A DNA stretch of 64,000 nt from Nocardia aurantia. Its GTDB lineage: Bacteria > Actinomycetota > Actinomycetes > Mycobacteriales > Mycobacteriaceae. Under the pieces are notes generated by a model. The model did not search any database and was not told the origin of the DNA. It saw only the letters and a program-made list of their open reading frames with translations. The stretch covers positions 1 through 64,000 of the forward strand of contig NZ_WEGI01000023.1 in the NCBI RefSeq assembly GCF_009604425.1, read 5' to 3'. Positions 1-7,972 of this stretch are shown one piece after another. Position 1 is the first letter of the stretch; each line of letters starts with the position of its first letter. A program made the position numbers and the translations under genes.

Positions 1-62
1 ACCGGTAGTAGCGGCTCGATAACCGACCACAACTCGTCGTTCACGACCCAAGGTGCTGCCAC
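1..62 (-). CDS. IS5-family-like transposase, 5' end only (runs off the window)
   Basis: Only the first 20 codons are in the window, read from a GTG at 62 toward position 1. The translation contains APWVVNDELW followed by EPLLP, the typical opening of actinobacterial IS5-type DDE transposases. The catalytic core would lie outside the window. The gene is divergent from the ATPase gene at 132. The call rests on a short N-terminal match, so family assignment is tentative, but the motif is distinctive. Confidence 0.6.
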   Translation of the reverse strand, partial: MAAPWVVNDELWSVIEPLLP

Positions 63-123
63 AACGAAACATGCTGCACAACAACATGTCTCAGCGCAAG
101 CCGACCGAACCTGTTAGGAGCTC
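1..123. mobile_element. probable end of an insertion sequence
   Basis: The stretch from the transposase start (62) to about 123 has the size expected for the leader between an IS5-type gene and the element's terminal repeat. An outward boundary near 111-123 (reading inward GAGCTCCTAACAG) with a possible TAA target duplication at 124-126 is suggested but cannot be proven, because the other end is off-window. The same bases supply AGGAG (116-120), a plausible ribosome binding site for the gene starting at 132. Confidence 0.35.
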
Positions 124-131
124 TAAGCCAC

Positions 132-1466
132 ATGTCCGAACCCGGCGACTGGCACATCGATCGACTCGAGCTCGAGAATTTCCGATGCTTCGAGCGACTC
201 GATGTCGCACTCGACCCCTCGTTGACAGTGCTGGTCGGCGCCAACGGCACCGGCAAGACCGCGGTTTTGGATGCTCTTGCCGTCATGCTCTCGACGGTCG
301 TCCGCCAGTTCAATGGTGGTACAAGGGGTTTCGGCATCGAGGATGCTCGCGAGGTGCCGCGCGATCTCGACTCCCGGGCCGCTGTGGCACGGATGGATGC
401 GATGTACCCGGTTCGCGCTTCGGTGGAAGCGACGCTTGCGGGTAGCAAATTTCGCTGGCAGCGAGAACGAGCGAGCGAGAAGGGCCGCACCTCATGGGGC
501 GAAAAGAATAGCCAGGTCGGACAGGCTGTCGCTCGAATATGGCACGAGTCGGACGCACTCGAGAACGCCGAAGGACGCCCACTACTGCTACCAGTGGTAG
601 CGCTGTACGGCGTGGAGCGACTGCTCGGAGTGCGAAAAGCTATGGGCGCCATTGCGCGGTCCCGATCCGGCGCCTACGACTCAGCCTTGGACGGCAAGTC
701 CGATCTGTCTCGGCTGTCACGTTTCATCGAAGCACTGACACTGGCAGACTTCGTCGCGGACACCCGTGGTGAGGATGCGCTCGCTGCCCGCAATCAATTG
801 AAAGCGATCACGTTGGCCTGCAATACGATGCTGAAGGACACGGGCTGGCAGGACCCGACCTGGAATCCGATCGTCGACGGACTGACACTACGCCATCGTG
901 ATCGCGGCGAACTTCCATTGTCATTCCTGTCCAGCGGGATCAAGATCGCCGCCGGTCTTGTGATCGATCTCGTGAGCCGGATCGCGCGGGCGAACCCGGC
1001 ACTCGGCGCGGAAGATCTGCTCGCAGCTGTGCCCGGGATCGTTCTGATCGATGAAATCGACCTGCATCTGCATCCCACCTGGCAGCAACGGATCATCCCG
1101 CTGTTCGCAGAAGTCTTTCCTCGCGTGCAGTTCGTAGTCACTACACACAGTCCGCAGGTACTTTCTACGGTCGAGGCCGGCAGCATCAGAGTGCTCGACG
1201 ACACGGAGGTGCGGACGGTCCAGTATTCGGCAGGTCTGCGCAGTGACGTCGTGCTCGCCCAGGTCATGGGCACCGATCCGGAGCCCCGACTTGCCATCAA
1301 TGACAAACTGGACGAATACCTCGAGCTTGTCGACCGAGGACAAGGTCGCTCGGAGGCCGCAATGACTCTGCGTAGGCGACTGGATGAGGAACTCGGCGGC
1401 ATCACGAACGTCCCTCAGTTGGCGGATGCGGATGCTAGCATCGCGTTCTTCGATATGGACGACTGA
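132..1466 (+). CDS. ptuA: AAA/SMC-like ATPase, Septu-type PtuA homologue (anti-phage defence)
   Basis: 444 aa ABC/SMC-type ATPase of the AAA_15/AAA_21 class. Walker A is GANGTGKT at residues 36-43, a signature-like LSSG precedes Walker B LIDEID at 305-310, and the H-switch TTHSPQ follows about 30 residues later. The segment between the Walker motifs is the family's variable insert. The gene overlaps the downstream HNH gene by one base (TGATG), so the two are translationally coupled. In Septu systems PtuA forms a complex with the HNH nuclease PtuB and restricts phage; here that role is inferred from the pairing. Alternative: another OLD-like ATPase/nuclease pair. AGGAG lies 11 nt before the ATG. 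Confidence 0.8.
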   Translation: MSEPGDWHIDRLELENFRCFERLDVALDPSLTVLVGANGTGKTAVLDALAVMLSTVVRQFNGGTRGFGIEDAREVPRDLDSRAAVARMDAMYPVRASVEATLAGSKFRWQRERASEKGRTSWGEKNSQVGQAVARIWHESDALENAEGRPLLLPVVALYGVERLLGVRKAMGAIARSRSGAYDSALDGKSDLSRLSRFIEALTLADFVADTRGEDALAARNQLKAITLACNTMLKDTGWQDPTWNPIVDGLTLRHRDRGELPLSFLSSGIKIAAGLVIDLVSRIARANPALGAEDLLAAVPGIVLIDEIDLHLHPTWQQRIIPLFAEVFPRVQFVVTTHSPQVLSTVEAGSIRVLDDTEVRTVQYSAGLRSDVVLAQVMGTDPEPRLAINDKLDEYLELVDRGQGRSEAAMTLRRRLDEELGGITNVPQLADADASIAFFDMDD

Positions 1467-2170
1467 TGCGCCGTATTCATGCTGCCCCACCCCCGTCGAG
1501 CCACAGTGCGGGCCGCTCTGCGCATGCGACTTTTGCCGAGTTGTCGTCGGATCCGGCGATCCGTCGTGCTCTCTGGACCGAGCAGGCCGGCCGGTGTGCG
1601 CACTGCGAGCGGATTCTTCGCGACCCGGCGCACCCCGATCATCGGACCAGGATCGAGCACTTCCATCCGCAATCGGCATCGGCTTGGACCTCGGACTGCT
1701 CCCGGTGCAGCGGGGCAACAGGCAATCAGGACGCGCCGACCAGGTGGACAAATCTACTCCTCTGTTGCGACGGCAACGAGGGAGCCGGATCCGATTTCAC
1801 CTGCGACAAGTCCAAATCGGACAAGGACATCTGCGGAGATTTCCGAAATCCGAAGACGTGGAGTCACGATCGACTGCTCGTAGTCGATCGTGACGGACGG
1901 ATACGACCGGGTAGTGGTCTTCCGCCGCGCGCCGGAAAGGTCGCCGACGAAGTCCTGAAGCTGAATGCGAAACGCCTCGTTATTATCCGAAGAAAAATCA
2001 TCGGGGCACGAACACGCGAAATCAACAAAATAAGAGCCAAGAATCACGGGCTAACCGACAATATGCGAGATAAGCGTATTTCGAGGCTGCACACGGAAGC
2101 ATCAACAGCCGAGTACGCCTCGGCATTGCTGACGGTGGCAGATCACCTGCTCCGAAAAGACACTACCTAA
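1466..2170 (+). CDS. ptuB: HNH endonuclease, Septu-type PtuB homologue
   Basis: 234 aa protein of the TIGR02646-like HNH family that accompanies PtuA ATPases and some retrons. Visible motifs are CAHC (44-47), IEHFHP (63-68, catalytic His region), a second Cys pair CSRC (78-81), WTNLLLCC (94-101) and CDKSKSDKD from about 113. Together these form a zinc-stabilised HNH fold. The N-terminal ~25 residues are low in structure and the C-terminal third is basic, which suits DNA binding. Start is the ATG overlapping the ATPase stop. Base composition becomes less GC-rich near 1980-2100 than in neighbouring housekeeping genes, consistent with acquisition. Known for the family: PtuB is the effector nuclease. 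The target is not deducible here. Confidence 0.78.
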   Translation: MRRIHAAPPPSSHSAGRSAHATFAELSSDPAIRRALWTEQAGRCAHCERILRDPAHPDHRTRIEHFHPQSASAWTSDCSRCSGATGNQDAPTRWTNLLLCCDGNEGAGSDFTCDKSKSDKDICGDFRNPKTWSHDRLLVVDRDGRIRPGSGLPPRAGKVADEVLKLNAKRLVIIRRKIIGARTREINKIRAKNHGLTDNMRDKRISRLHTEASTAEYASALLTVADHLLRKDTT

Positions 2171-2239
2171 TCGGACAAAAGGATTCTTCGCTTCCCTGCG
2201 AGAACGCTCTGTGCGATTCTCTCGTCACCCAATCGCTGA

Positions 2240-2740
2240 CCCAGAATCTCCTCGGCCAGCGCAATACTGCGGCGCCGGGACCTGACCCGCACGATCACTG
2301 TCCCACTGGCCTCGGCCATGCTGGCCGATACCGGCGCCTACTTCGCCAGACTGGACTCCTACCGTCGCGGCGACGCCGACCAATTCGTAGAATACGTCGC
2401 CCGAGCCACCGTGAACTGTTGTACAGCTGCGGAAGATTCAGCACGCGGTCTGGCGGTGCTGCCGTCGAGATGGCGCGAAATCGCCCGGCCACGTGCCAAC
2501 TCGGCCGACGAGGCATTGATCGACGCATTGCTGGATACCCCGATCCTCAATGCCGACACCGCCCAGCGGATCACCGGTACTTCCGATGCGAGCACCTATC
2601 GGGCGCTCAACGATCTCACGGAGGCCGGAATCCTCGAAGTGCTGTCGGAGAACAAACGTAACCGCATCTGGGCGGCGGTCGACGTTCTCGCCGCACTCGA
2701 CGCCCTCAGTGCGGCAATCGGGAAGCGCATCGCTATCTGA
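2240..2740 (+). pseudogene. C-terminal remnant of a Fic-family protein
   Basis: The reading frame is open from 2240 (in-frame TGA at 2237) to 2740. It encodes LTRTITVPLASAMLADTGAYF, the region that follows the catalytic core in Fic proteins, then the helical linker and a C-terminal winged-helix (TSDASTYRALNDLTEAGILE, RNRIWAAVDVLAALD). The Fic active-site motif HPFxxGNGR and everything before it are absent, so AMP-transfer activity is lost. An ATG at 2318 could in principle start a 140 aa protein. I interpret this as a truncated gene next to a mobile element rather than a functional small protein. Confidence 0.65.
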
Positions 2741-2907
2741 CGTCGACTGCGTCTGCCGCGCAACCTCTGTCGGCAGTCGTCACACGCCCGAACAGGTTGC
2801 CGACGCGACGTGGCGGGCGCCCGCCGGGCACGGGCCCGACGTGGTCGTCGACGCGGCGAACGCGGTCGTGGCGCGCCTGGCCGCGCGACATGCTGCAAGA
2901 TGTCGGC

Positions 2908-3261
2908 ATGGAACGTGTGCTCGGCATCGGTGGTTACTTCGTCCGCGCTGCCGATCCGGTGGCGCTGAACGCCTGGTATCGCGACTGCCTCGGCCTCGAC
3001 GCCGACGAGCACGGGCTGTGGCAACAGCAGCCCGGGGCAACGGTTTTCGCTGCGTTCGAGGCCGAGACCGACTACTTCGGTTCCCGCAACCAGGCGGTCA
3101 TGCTCAATTTCCGGGTCCGCGATCTGGACGCGATGCTCGCCCAATTGCGTTCTCGTGGAGCGGAAGTGGCCGACGAGGTGCAGGAGATGGCGGGGGTCGG
3201 CCGGTTCGGCTGGGTCACCGATCCGGCGGGCAACCGGATCGAGCTCTGGCAGCCCGCCTGA
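2908..3261 (+). CDS. VOC-superfamily (glyoxalase/bleomycin-resistance-like) protein
   Basis: 117 aa, the normal size for a single two-module VOC domain. The N-terminal repeat begins GIGGYFVRAADPVALNAWY, with the conserved YRDCLGL helix. The C-terminal repeat contains VRDLDAMLAQL and closes with WVTDPAGNRIELWQP, the usual metal-ligand Glu strand. The ATG at 2908 is preferred over upstream starts because it begins exactly at the domain's first strand. The upstream extension is low-complexity Arg/Thr-rich sequence. Substrate is unknown; such proteins act as isomerases, dioxygenases or drug-binding proteins. Confidence 0.8.
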   Translation: MERVLGIGGYFVRAADPVALNAWYRDCLGLDADEHGLWQQQPGATVFAAFEAETDYFGSRNQAVMLNFRVRDLDAMLAQLRSRGAEVADEVQEMAGVGRFGWVTDPAGNRIELWQPA

Positions 3262-3376
3262 GCTTTTGCCCGTCCGGTGGCCTACCGTATGAGGCGATGA
3301 CCACCGGGACGCGGTGCCGCGCGGGCCCGCCACTGTCGAGTTGAGCACCGGATATCAACTACGACAGAAGGATTCA

Positions 3377-4147
3377 ATGATGACCACCCACGGTCTGACC
3401 GTCGATGTGCGGACCTCCGACGGCGTCGCCGACGCGTATCTCGCCCATCCGGACGACGGCTCCCCGCACCCGGGGGTGCTGGTGTTCCAGGACGGTTTCG
3501 GGCTGCGGCCCGCCCTGCGGTCGCTGGCCGATCGTATTGCCGCCCACGGTTATACGGTCCTGCTACCGAACGCTTTCTACCGGCACGGACCGGCGCCGGT
3601 GATCGACCTGCCGGATTTCATCGATCCGGACGAGCGGCCGGAGATCTTCCGGCAGGTCTTCCCGATGATCCGGGCGCTGACACCGGAACTGCTGCGTTCC
3701 GACGTCGGCGCGTACCTCGCGTATCTGGCGGCCGCACCGCTGGTCACCGCGGGGAAGGTGGGTCTCACCGGCTATTGCATGGGCGCGCGGCTGGCGGTGC
3801 TGGCCGCCGCGATGTTCCCCGATCGGGTGGGGGCGGTGGCCGGATTCCATGGCGGGCCACTCGTCACCGACACCCCGGACAGTCCGCATCTGGCCGTCGG
3901 AAACATCACGGCGGAACTGTATTTCGCCCATGCCGGCGAGGATCCGCACATGACGCCCGAGCACATCGCCCGGTTCGACGACGCCCTCGCGGCCGCCGGC
4001 GTCCGGCATCGCACCGACGTCTATCCGGGAGCCCGGCACGGGTACACGCAGGCCGACACCTCCGCCTACGATCCCGCCGCCGCCGAACGGCACTACCGCG
4101 AACTGCTGGCGCTGTTCGACCGCACCCTGCACGGACAGTCGGATTGA
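3377..4147 (+). CDS. dienelactone hydrolase family alpha/beta hydrolase
   Basis: 256 aa, the usual dienelactone hydrolase length. The nucleophile elbow is GYCMG (Cys134), followed by the acid residue in HAGEDPHM and the catalytic His in GARHGY. The early FQDGFGLRP loop is also typical. Cys-Asp-His hydrolases of this family open lactones or hydrolyse esters in aromatic degradation; the substrate here is unknown. GAAGGA just before the ATG pair (3377/3380) fixes the start. The gene lies upstream of the SDR gene on the same strand but with a separate promoter between them. Confidence 0.85.
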   Translation: MMTTHGLTVDVRTSDGVADAYLAHPDDGSPHPGVLVFQDGFGLRPALRSLADRIAAHGYTVLLPNAFYRHGPAPVIDLPDFIDPDERPEIFRQVFPMIRALTPELLRSDVGAYLAYLAAAPLVTAGKVGLTGYCMGARLAVLAAAMFPDRVGAVAGFHGGPLVTDTPDSPHLAVGNITAELYFAHAGEDPHMTPEHIARFDDALAAAGVRHRTDVYPGARHGYTQADTSAYDPAAAERHYRELLALFDRTLHGQSD

Positions 4148-4202
4148 CCCACCGATCAGAGTCTGCCCAGAGCCGGAACACCCCGCCCTGGGCAGCCCAC
4201 CA

Positions 4203-4231
4203 TTGACAGGCCGGTGCCGTACTGCCAAGGT
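4203..4231 (+). promoter_or_regulatory. candidate promoter of the SDR gene
   Basis: TTGACA at 4203-4208 and a weak -10 (CAAGGT, 4226-4231) are 17 bp apart. The TetR palindrome at 4233-4246 lies immediately downstream, where a bound repressor would block initiation. Confidence 0.4.
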
Positions 4232-4232
4232 T

Positions 4233-4246
4233 TGATCGATCGATCA
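4233..4246. promoter_or_regulatory. TetR operator candidate upstream of the SDR gene (copy 1)
   Basis: TGATCGATCGATCA is a perfect 14-bp palindrome, identical to the copy at 5181-5194 before the TetR gene at 5211. Shared exact sequence at the regulator's own promoter and at its neighbour's promoter is strong circumstantial evidence for a TetR site. Confidence 0.7.
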
Positions 4247-4309
4247 GGAAGAGTCGATCGTCGGTCCATCGGGCGCCTCAGCGCCCGATCGGTAGTGAAG
4301 AGGTGCTTC

Positions 4310-5149
4310 ATGGCAGGGCGGGTCGAGGGCAAGGTCGCCTTCATCACCGGTGCGGCGCGCGGTCAGGGCCGCAGTCACGCGGTGCGATTGGCACAGGAGG
4401 GCGCCGACATCATCGCGGTCGACGTGTGCCGCAACGTCAGCGGCAGCGATGTCATCGCGGGGTCGGCGCCGGAGGATCTGGCGGAGACCGCGGATCTGGT
4501 GAAGGGCCTGGGCCGGCGCATCGTCACCGCCGAGGTCGACGTGCGTGACTTCGATGCCCTGTCGGCGGCCGTGGACAGCGGCGTCGAGCAGCTGGGCCGG
4601 CTGGATATCGTCGTCGCGAACGCGGGCATCGGCAACGGCGGCGATACGCTGGACAAGACCAGCGAGGCCGACTGGGGGACGATGATCGACATCAACCTCT
4701 CCGGCGTCTGGAAGTCGGTGAAAGCCGCTGTGCCGCACCTGTTGTCGGGTGGCAACGGTGGCTCGATCGTGCTCACCAGTTCGGTCGGCGGACTGAAGGC
4801 CTATCCGAACACCGGTCACTACATCGCGGCCAAGCACGGCGTCATCGGCCTGATGCGCAGCTTCGCCGTGGAACTCGGTGAACATTCGATCAGGGTCAAC
4901 GCGGTCTGCCCGACGAACGTCAACACCCCGATGTTCATGAACGAGGGCACCATGAAGATGTTCCGGCCCGATCTGGAGAACCCGACCGTCGACGATTTCC
5001 GGCCGGTGGCCCAGTTCATGCACGTGCTGCCGATCGGCTGGGTCGAGCCCGTCGACATCAGCAACGCGGTGCTGTTCCTGGCCTCCGACGAAGCCCGCTA
5101 TGTCACCGGACTGCCCCTGACCGTCGACGCGGGTAGCACCCTCAAGTAG
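4310..5149 (+). CDS. mycofactocin-type NAD(P)-dependent short-chain dehydrogenase
   Basis: 279 aa SDR. The cofactor loop TGAARGQG (13-20) followed by RSHAV is characteristic of mycofactocin-coupled SDRs, as is the insert between strands beta-2 and beta-3 (about residues 38-65). Catalytic residues are visible: NAG (104-106), Ser157/158, Tyr171 and Lys175 (YIAAK). Such enzymes oxidise alcohols with a tightly held nicotinamide that is re-oxidised by mycofactocin; the mft genes would be elsewhere. Start ATG 4310 has GAAGAGG 6 nt before it. Expression is probably repressed by the TetR encoded next door through the palindrome at 4233. Substrate unknown. Confidence 0.85.
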   Translation: MAGRVEGKVAFITGAARGQGRSHAVRLAQEGADIIAVDVCRNVSGSDVIAGSAPEDLAETADLVKGLGRRIVTAEVDVRDFDALSAAVDSGVEQLGRLDIVVANAGIGNGGDTLDKTSEADWGTMIDINLSGVWKSVKAAVPHLLSGGNGGSIVLTSSVGGLKAYPNTGHYIAAKHGVIGLMRSFAVELGEHSIRVNAVCPTNVNTPMFMNEGTMKMFRPDLENPTVDDFRPVAQFMHVLPIGWVEPVDISNAVLFLASDEARYVTGLPLTVDAGSTLK

Positions 5150-5180
5150 TTTCGGGGCCCGCGCCGGTGGCCGCTGGAGT

Positions 5181-5194
5181 TGATCGATCGATCA
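5181..5194. promoter_or_regulatory. TetR operator candidate before the tetR gene (copy 2)
   Basis: Second exact copy of TGATCGATCGATCA. It sits just upstream of the -10 box TAGAAT (5200-5205), that is, in the -35/-10 spacer, the classic position for autorepression of the regulator starting at 5211. Confidence 0.7.
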
Positions 5195-5210
5195 ATCGTT
5201 AGAATGCGCC

Positions 5211-5834
5211 ATGCCCATGACAGAGCCCGGCGTGACCGGCGGCAAGGATCCGGGGGCCCGGCAGCGCTTGATGGAGGCGACCGCCCGGATCATCAGCGAG
5301 GAGGGCTACGCCGCCGCCACGTCCCGGCGGGTCGCGGCGGCGGCCGGCGTCCGGTCGGCGCTGGTGTACTACTACTTCCCGACGATGGACGATCTGTTCG
5401 TCGCGGTGCTGCGCGCCGGCGCCGAGGTCGCGCTCGAGCGGATGCGCGCGGCGATCGCCGCCGACGATCCGTTGCAGGCCCTGTGGGTGATCAACACCGA
5501 CACCCGGTTCACCCAGCTCAATCTCGAATTCATGGCACTGGCCAACCATCGCAAGGTGATCGGCGCCGAACTCCGGACCTACGCGGAACGGGTCCGCGAC
5601 ATCGAAACGGCGGCAGTCACTCTCGTGTTGCGCGCCTACGGGGTCGATCTGCGGGAGTTCCCGCCGGTCGTGATGTCCATGCTGCTCACCGGCGCCGCCC
5701 GGATCCTGTGCAACGAGGGCGCCGTCGGCGTCGAACAAGGTCATCGGGAACTACGGGCGTTCGTCGAGCGCTACATGAGCCGATTCGGCACCCCGCTGCC
5801 GCCCGCGGCCCCGGCGGAGCGACGAGAACGGTAA
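5211..5834 (+). CDS. TetR/AcrR-family transcriptional regulator
   Basis: 207 aa. N-terminal TetR DNA-binding domain at about residues 16-62 with the HTH RRVAAAAGVRSALVYYYFPTMDDLF. The C-terminal part is an alpha-helical ligand-binding domain. The -10 box TAGAAT ends 5 nt before the ATG, so the transcript is probably leaderless (a second ATG at 5217 is possible). Likely target: itself and the SDR gene at 4310, through the shared 14-bp palindrome. The inducer may be the SDR's substrate; that is inference. Confidence 0.88.
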   Translation: MPMTEPGVTGGKDPGARQRLMEATARIISEEGYAAATSRRVAAAAGVRSALVYYYFPTMDDLFVAVLRAGAEVALERMRAAIAADDPLQALWVINTDTRFTQLNLEFMALANHRKVIGAELRTYAERVRDIETAAVTLVLRAYGVDLREFPPVVMSMLLTGAARILCNEGAVGVEQGHRELRAFVERYMSRFGTPLPPAAPAERRER

Positions 5835-5845
5835 CGGGACTCTTG

Positions 5846-5851
5846 TAGGCT
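5846..5851 (+). promoter_or_regulatory. -10 box for a leaderless permease transcript
   Basis: TAGGCT followed by 6 nt and then the GTG start at 5858. The same geometry recurs at several genes in this window and marks leaderless transcription in actinobacteria. Confidence 0.5.
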
Positions 5852-5857
5852 GCGCGA

Positions 5858-7894
5858 GTGCCTCGTGTGACGGCCGCTGCCAAGCGCCTGCTGGTTGGTC
5901 GCCCGTTCCGTAGTGAACGGTTGTCCAACACTTTGTTACCCAAGCGTCTCGCGCTGCCGATGTTCGCCTCCGACGCATTGTCGAGTGTCGCCTACGCACC
6001 GGCCGAGATCTTCACCGTACTGTCCGTCGCCGGTCTGTCGGCTTACGCCTACACCCCGTGGATCGCGGTCCTGGTCTGCCTGGTCATGGTCGTGGTCGTG
6101 GCGTCGTACCGGCAGAACGTGCACGCCTACCCCAGCGGCGGCGGCGACTACGAGGTCGCGACCGAGAACCTGGGCCCCGACTTCGGGCTCGTGGTGGGTA
6201 GCGCGCTGCTGGTGGACTACATCCTGACTGTGGCGGTGTCCGCGGCGTCGGGCGTCGCGAACGTCGGCTCGGCGATCGCGATCGTGGGCCAGCACCCGGT
6301 ATGGGCCGCGGTCGTCGTCGTTCTCGTCGTGACCGGCGCGAACCTGCGCGGCATCCGGGAGTCGGGCGCCGCGTTCGCGGTCCCGGTGTACGCGTTCATC
6401 TTCGCGATGATGGCGATGCTGGCCACCGGCATCGTGCGCTGGTTGCTGGGCTCGGCGATGCGCGCGGAGAGCGCGGGCTTCGATGTGCAGCCCGAGCACG
6501 CCGTGTCCGGTTTCGCGCTGGTGTTTCTGCTGGCCCGCGCCTTCTCGTCGGGCTCGGCCGCGCTGACCGGGGTCGAGGCCGTCTCCAACGGCGTGCCCGC
6601 GTTCCGCAAACCCAAGTCCCGCAACGCCGCCACGACGCTCACCCTGATGGGCGTGCTGGCGGTGACGATGATGATCGGACTGGTCAGCCTGGCCCTGATC
6701 ACGAAGGCCCGGGTCACCGACGATCCGGGCCGGTTGATCGGGGCGCCCGCGGACTACCACCCGAAGACGCTCATCGCCCAGATCGCCCAGGCCGTGTTCT
6801 CCGGATTCCCGGTCGCGTTCTACTTCCTGTCGATCACGACCGGCATCATCCTGTTCCTCGCGTGCAACACCGCGTTCAGCGGATTCCCCGTGCTCGGATC
6901 GGTCCTCGCGCAGAACCGGTACCTGCCCCGCCAGTTGCACACCCGTGGTGACCGGCTCGCGTTCTCCAACGGGATCGTGCTGCTGTCGTTCATGGCGCTG
7001 GTACTGCTGGTGGCGTTCCGGGCCGACGTGACCGCGCTGATCCACCTGTACGTGGTCGGGGTGTTCGTCTCCTTCACGTGCTCGCAGGCCGGGATGATCC
7101 GTCACTGGAACCGGTTGCTGCGGTCCGAGACCGAGGCGTCCGTGCGGCGGCGGATGCGCCGCAGCCAGACCATCAACGCCGTCGGATTCACCTTCACCGC
7201 GGTCGTGCTGCTGATCGTGCTCGTCACCAAGTTCCTGGCCGGAGCGTGGATCGCCGTCGCGGGGATGGCGATGTTCTTCGTCCTGATGAAGGCCATCCGC
7301 CGGCACTACGACCAGGTGGCCCGCGAAACCGAGGGCGACGAGGAGGACATGCTGCTGCCGGGACGGGTCCACGCGATCGTGCTCGTGTCACGGCTGCACC
7401 TGCCGACCATGCGGGCCCTGGCCTACGCGCGAGCCACCCGCGCCGACAGTCTGGAGGCGGTGACGGTCAACGTCGATCTGGCCGATACCCGCGCGCTGGT
7501 CGATCAGTGGGACACCCAGAACCTTCCGGTTCCGCTGAAGGTGCTCGAATCCCCGTACCGCGAGGTGACCCGCCCGATCCTGGACTACGTGCGCCGCCTG
7601 CGGGACAAACGCCCGAACGACCTGGTCGTCGTCTATATCCCCGAATACGTGCTGGGCCGCTGGTGGGAACAGTTGCTGCACAACCAGTCCGCGCTGCGCA
7701 TCAAGGCCCGGCTGCTGTTCACCCCCGGGGTCATGGTCACCTCGGTGCCCTGGCAGCTGGCGTCCTCGCGCGGCCAGGACCGCCGTGTCCGCGCCCGCGC
7801 GAACCGGGAGTTGCAGGCCCGTCCCCGCCATGTGCCGCTGACGATCACCCACACCGTGGGGAGCGAGCAACGCGAGAGTCGCGATACGCCTTGA
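5858..7894 (+). CDS. APC-family amino acid/polyamine permease
   Basis: 678 aa integral membrane transporter. About 12 hydrophobic segments span residues 30-490, including the conserved FASDALSSVAYAPAE opening and YPSGGGDYEVA, hallmarks of the APC superfamily. Residues from about 500 form a soluble C-terminal domain resembling a universal-stress-like fold (VLVSRLHLPTMRALAYARA, then VVVYIPEYVLGRWWEQLLHN), as in other actinobacterial long-form APC permeases. Translation is assigned to the GTG at 5858, which lies 6 nt after a TAGGCT -10 box. Substrate is unknown; amino acid or cation uptake is possible. Confidence 0.8.
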   Translation: MPRVTAAAKRLLVGRPFRSERLSNTLLPKRLALPMFASDALSSVAYAPAEIFTVLSVAGLSAYAYTPWIAVLVCLVMVVVVASYRQNVHAYPSGGGDYEVATENLGPDFGLVVGSALLVDYILTVAVSAASGVANVGSAIAIVGQHPVWAAVVVVLVVTGANLRGIRESGAAFAVPVYAFIFAMMAMLATGIVRWLLGSAMRAESAGFDVQPEHAVSGFALVFLLARAFSSGSAALTGVEAVSNGVPAFRKPKSRNAATTLTLMGVLAVTMMIGLVSLALITKARVTDDPGRLIGAPADYHPKTLIAQIAQAVFSGFPVAFYFLSITTGIILFLACNTAFSGFPVLGSVLAQNRYLPRQLHTRGDRLAFSNGIVLLSFMALVLLVAFRADVTALIHLYVVGVFVSFTCSQAGMIRHWNRLLRSETEASVRRRMRRSQTINAVGFTFTAVVLLIVLVTKFLAGAWIAVAGMAMFFVLMKAIRRHYDQVARETEGDEEDMLLPGRVHAIVLVSRLHLPTMRALAYARATRADSLEAVTVNVDLADTRALVDQWDTQNLPVPLKVLESPYREVTRPILDYVRRLRDKRPNDLVVVYIPEYVLGRWWEQLLHNQSALRIKARLLFTPGVMVTSVPWQLASSRGQDRRVRARANRELQARPRHVPLTITHTVGSEQRESRDTP

Positions 7895-7918
7895 GCTTTC
7901 GCCGGGTCGCTCAGGAGG

Positions 7919-7972
7919 CTCAGGGTCGCTCCGCTCCGGGAGCTCAGGGTCGCTCCGCTCCGGGAGCTCAGG
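7919..7972. repeat. 24-bp direct repeat, two full copies plus a stub
   Basis: The unit CTCAGGGTCGCTCCGCTCCG (then GGAG) occurs at 7919-7942 and exactly again at 7943-7966, followed by CTCAGG. It sits in the gap between the converging permease (ends 7894) and MocR gene (ends 7968) and just enters the latter's 3' end. No T-tract hairpin is evident. Confidence 0.8.

Noticed and set aside
41-652. Long minus-strand frame (203 codons) over the ATPase gene
   Set aside because: Ser/Arg/Pro-rich composition with no family motif. It is the antisense shadow of the PtuA-like gene.
5936-7372. 478-codon minus-strand frame under the APC permease
   Set aside because: His/Arg/Gln/Asp-rich low-complexity translation, typical of the antisense of a GC-rich membrane protein gene. 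The plus frame has clear APC motifs.
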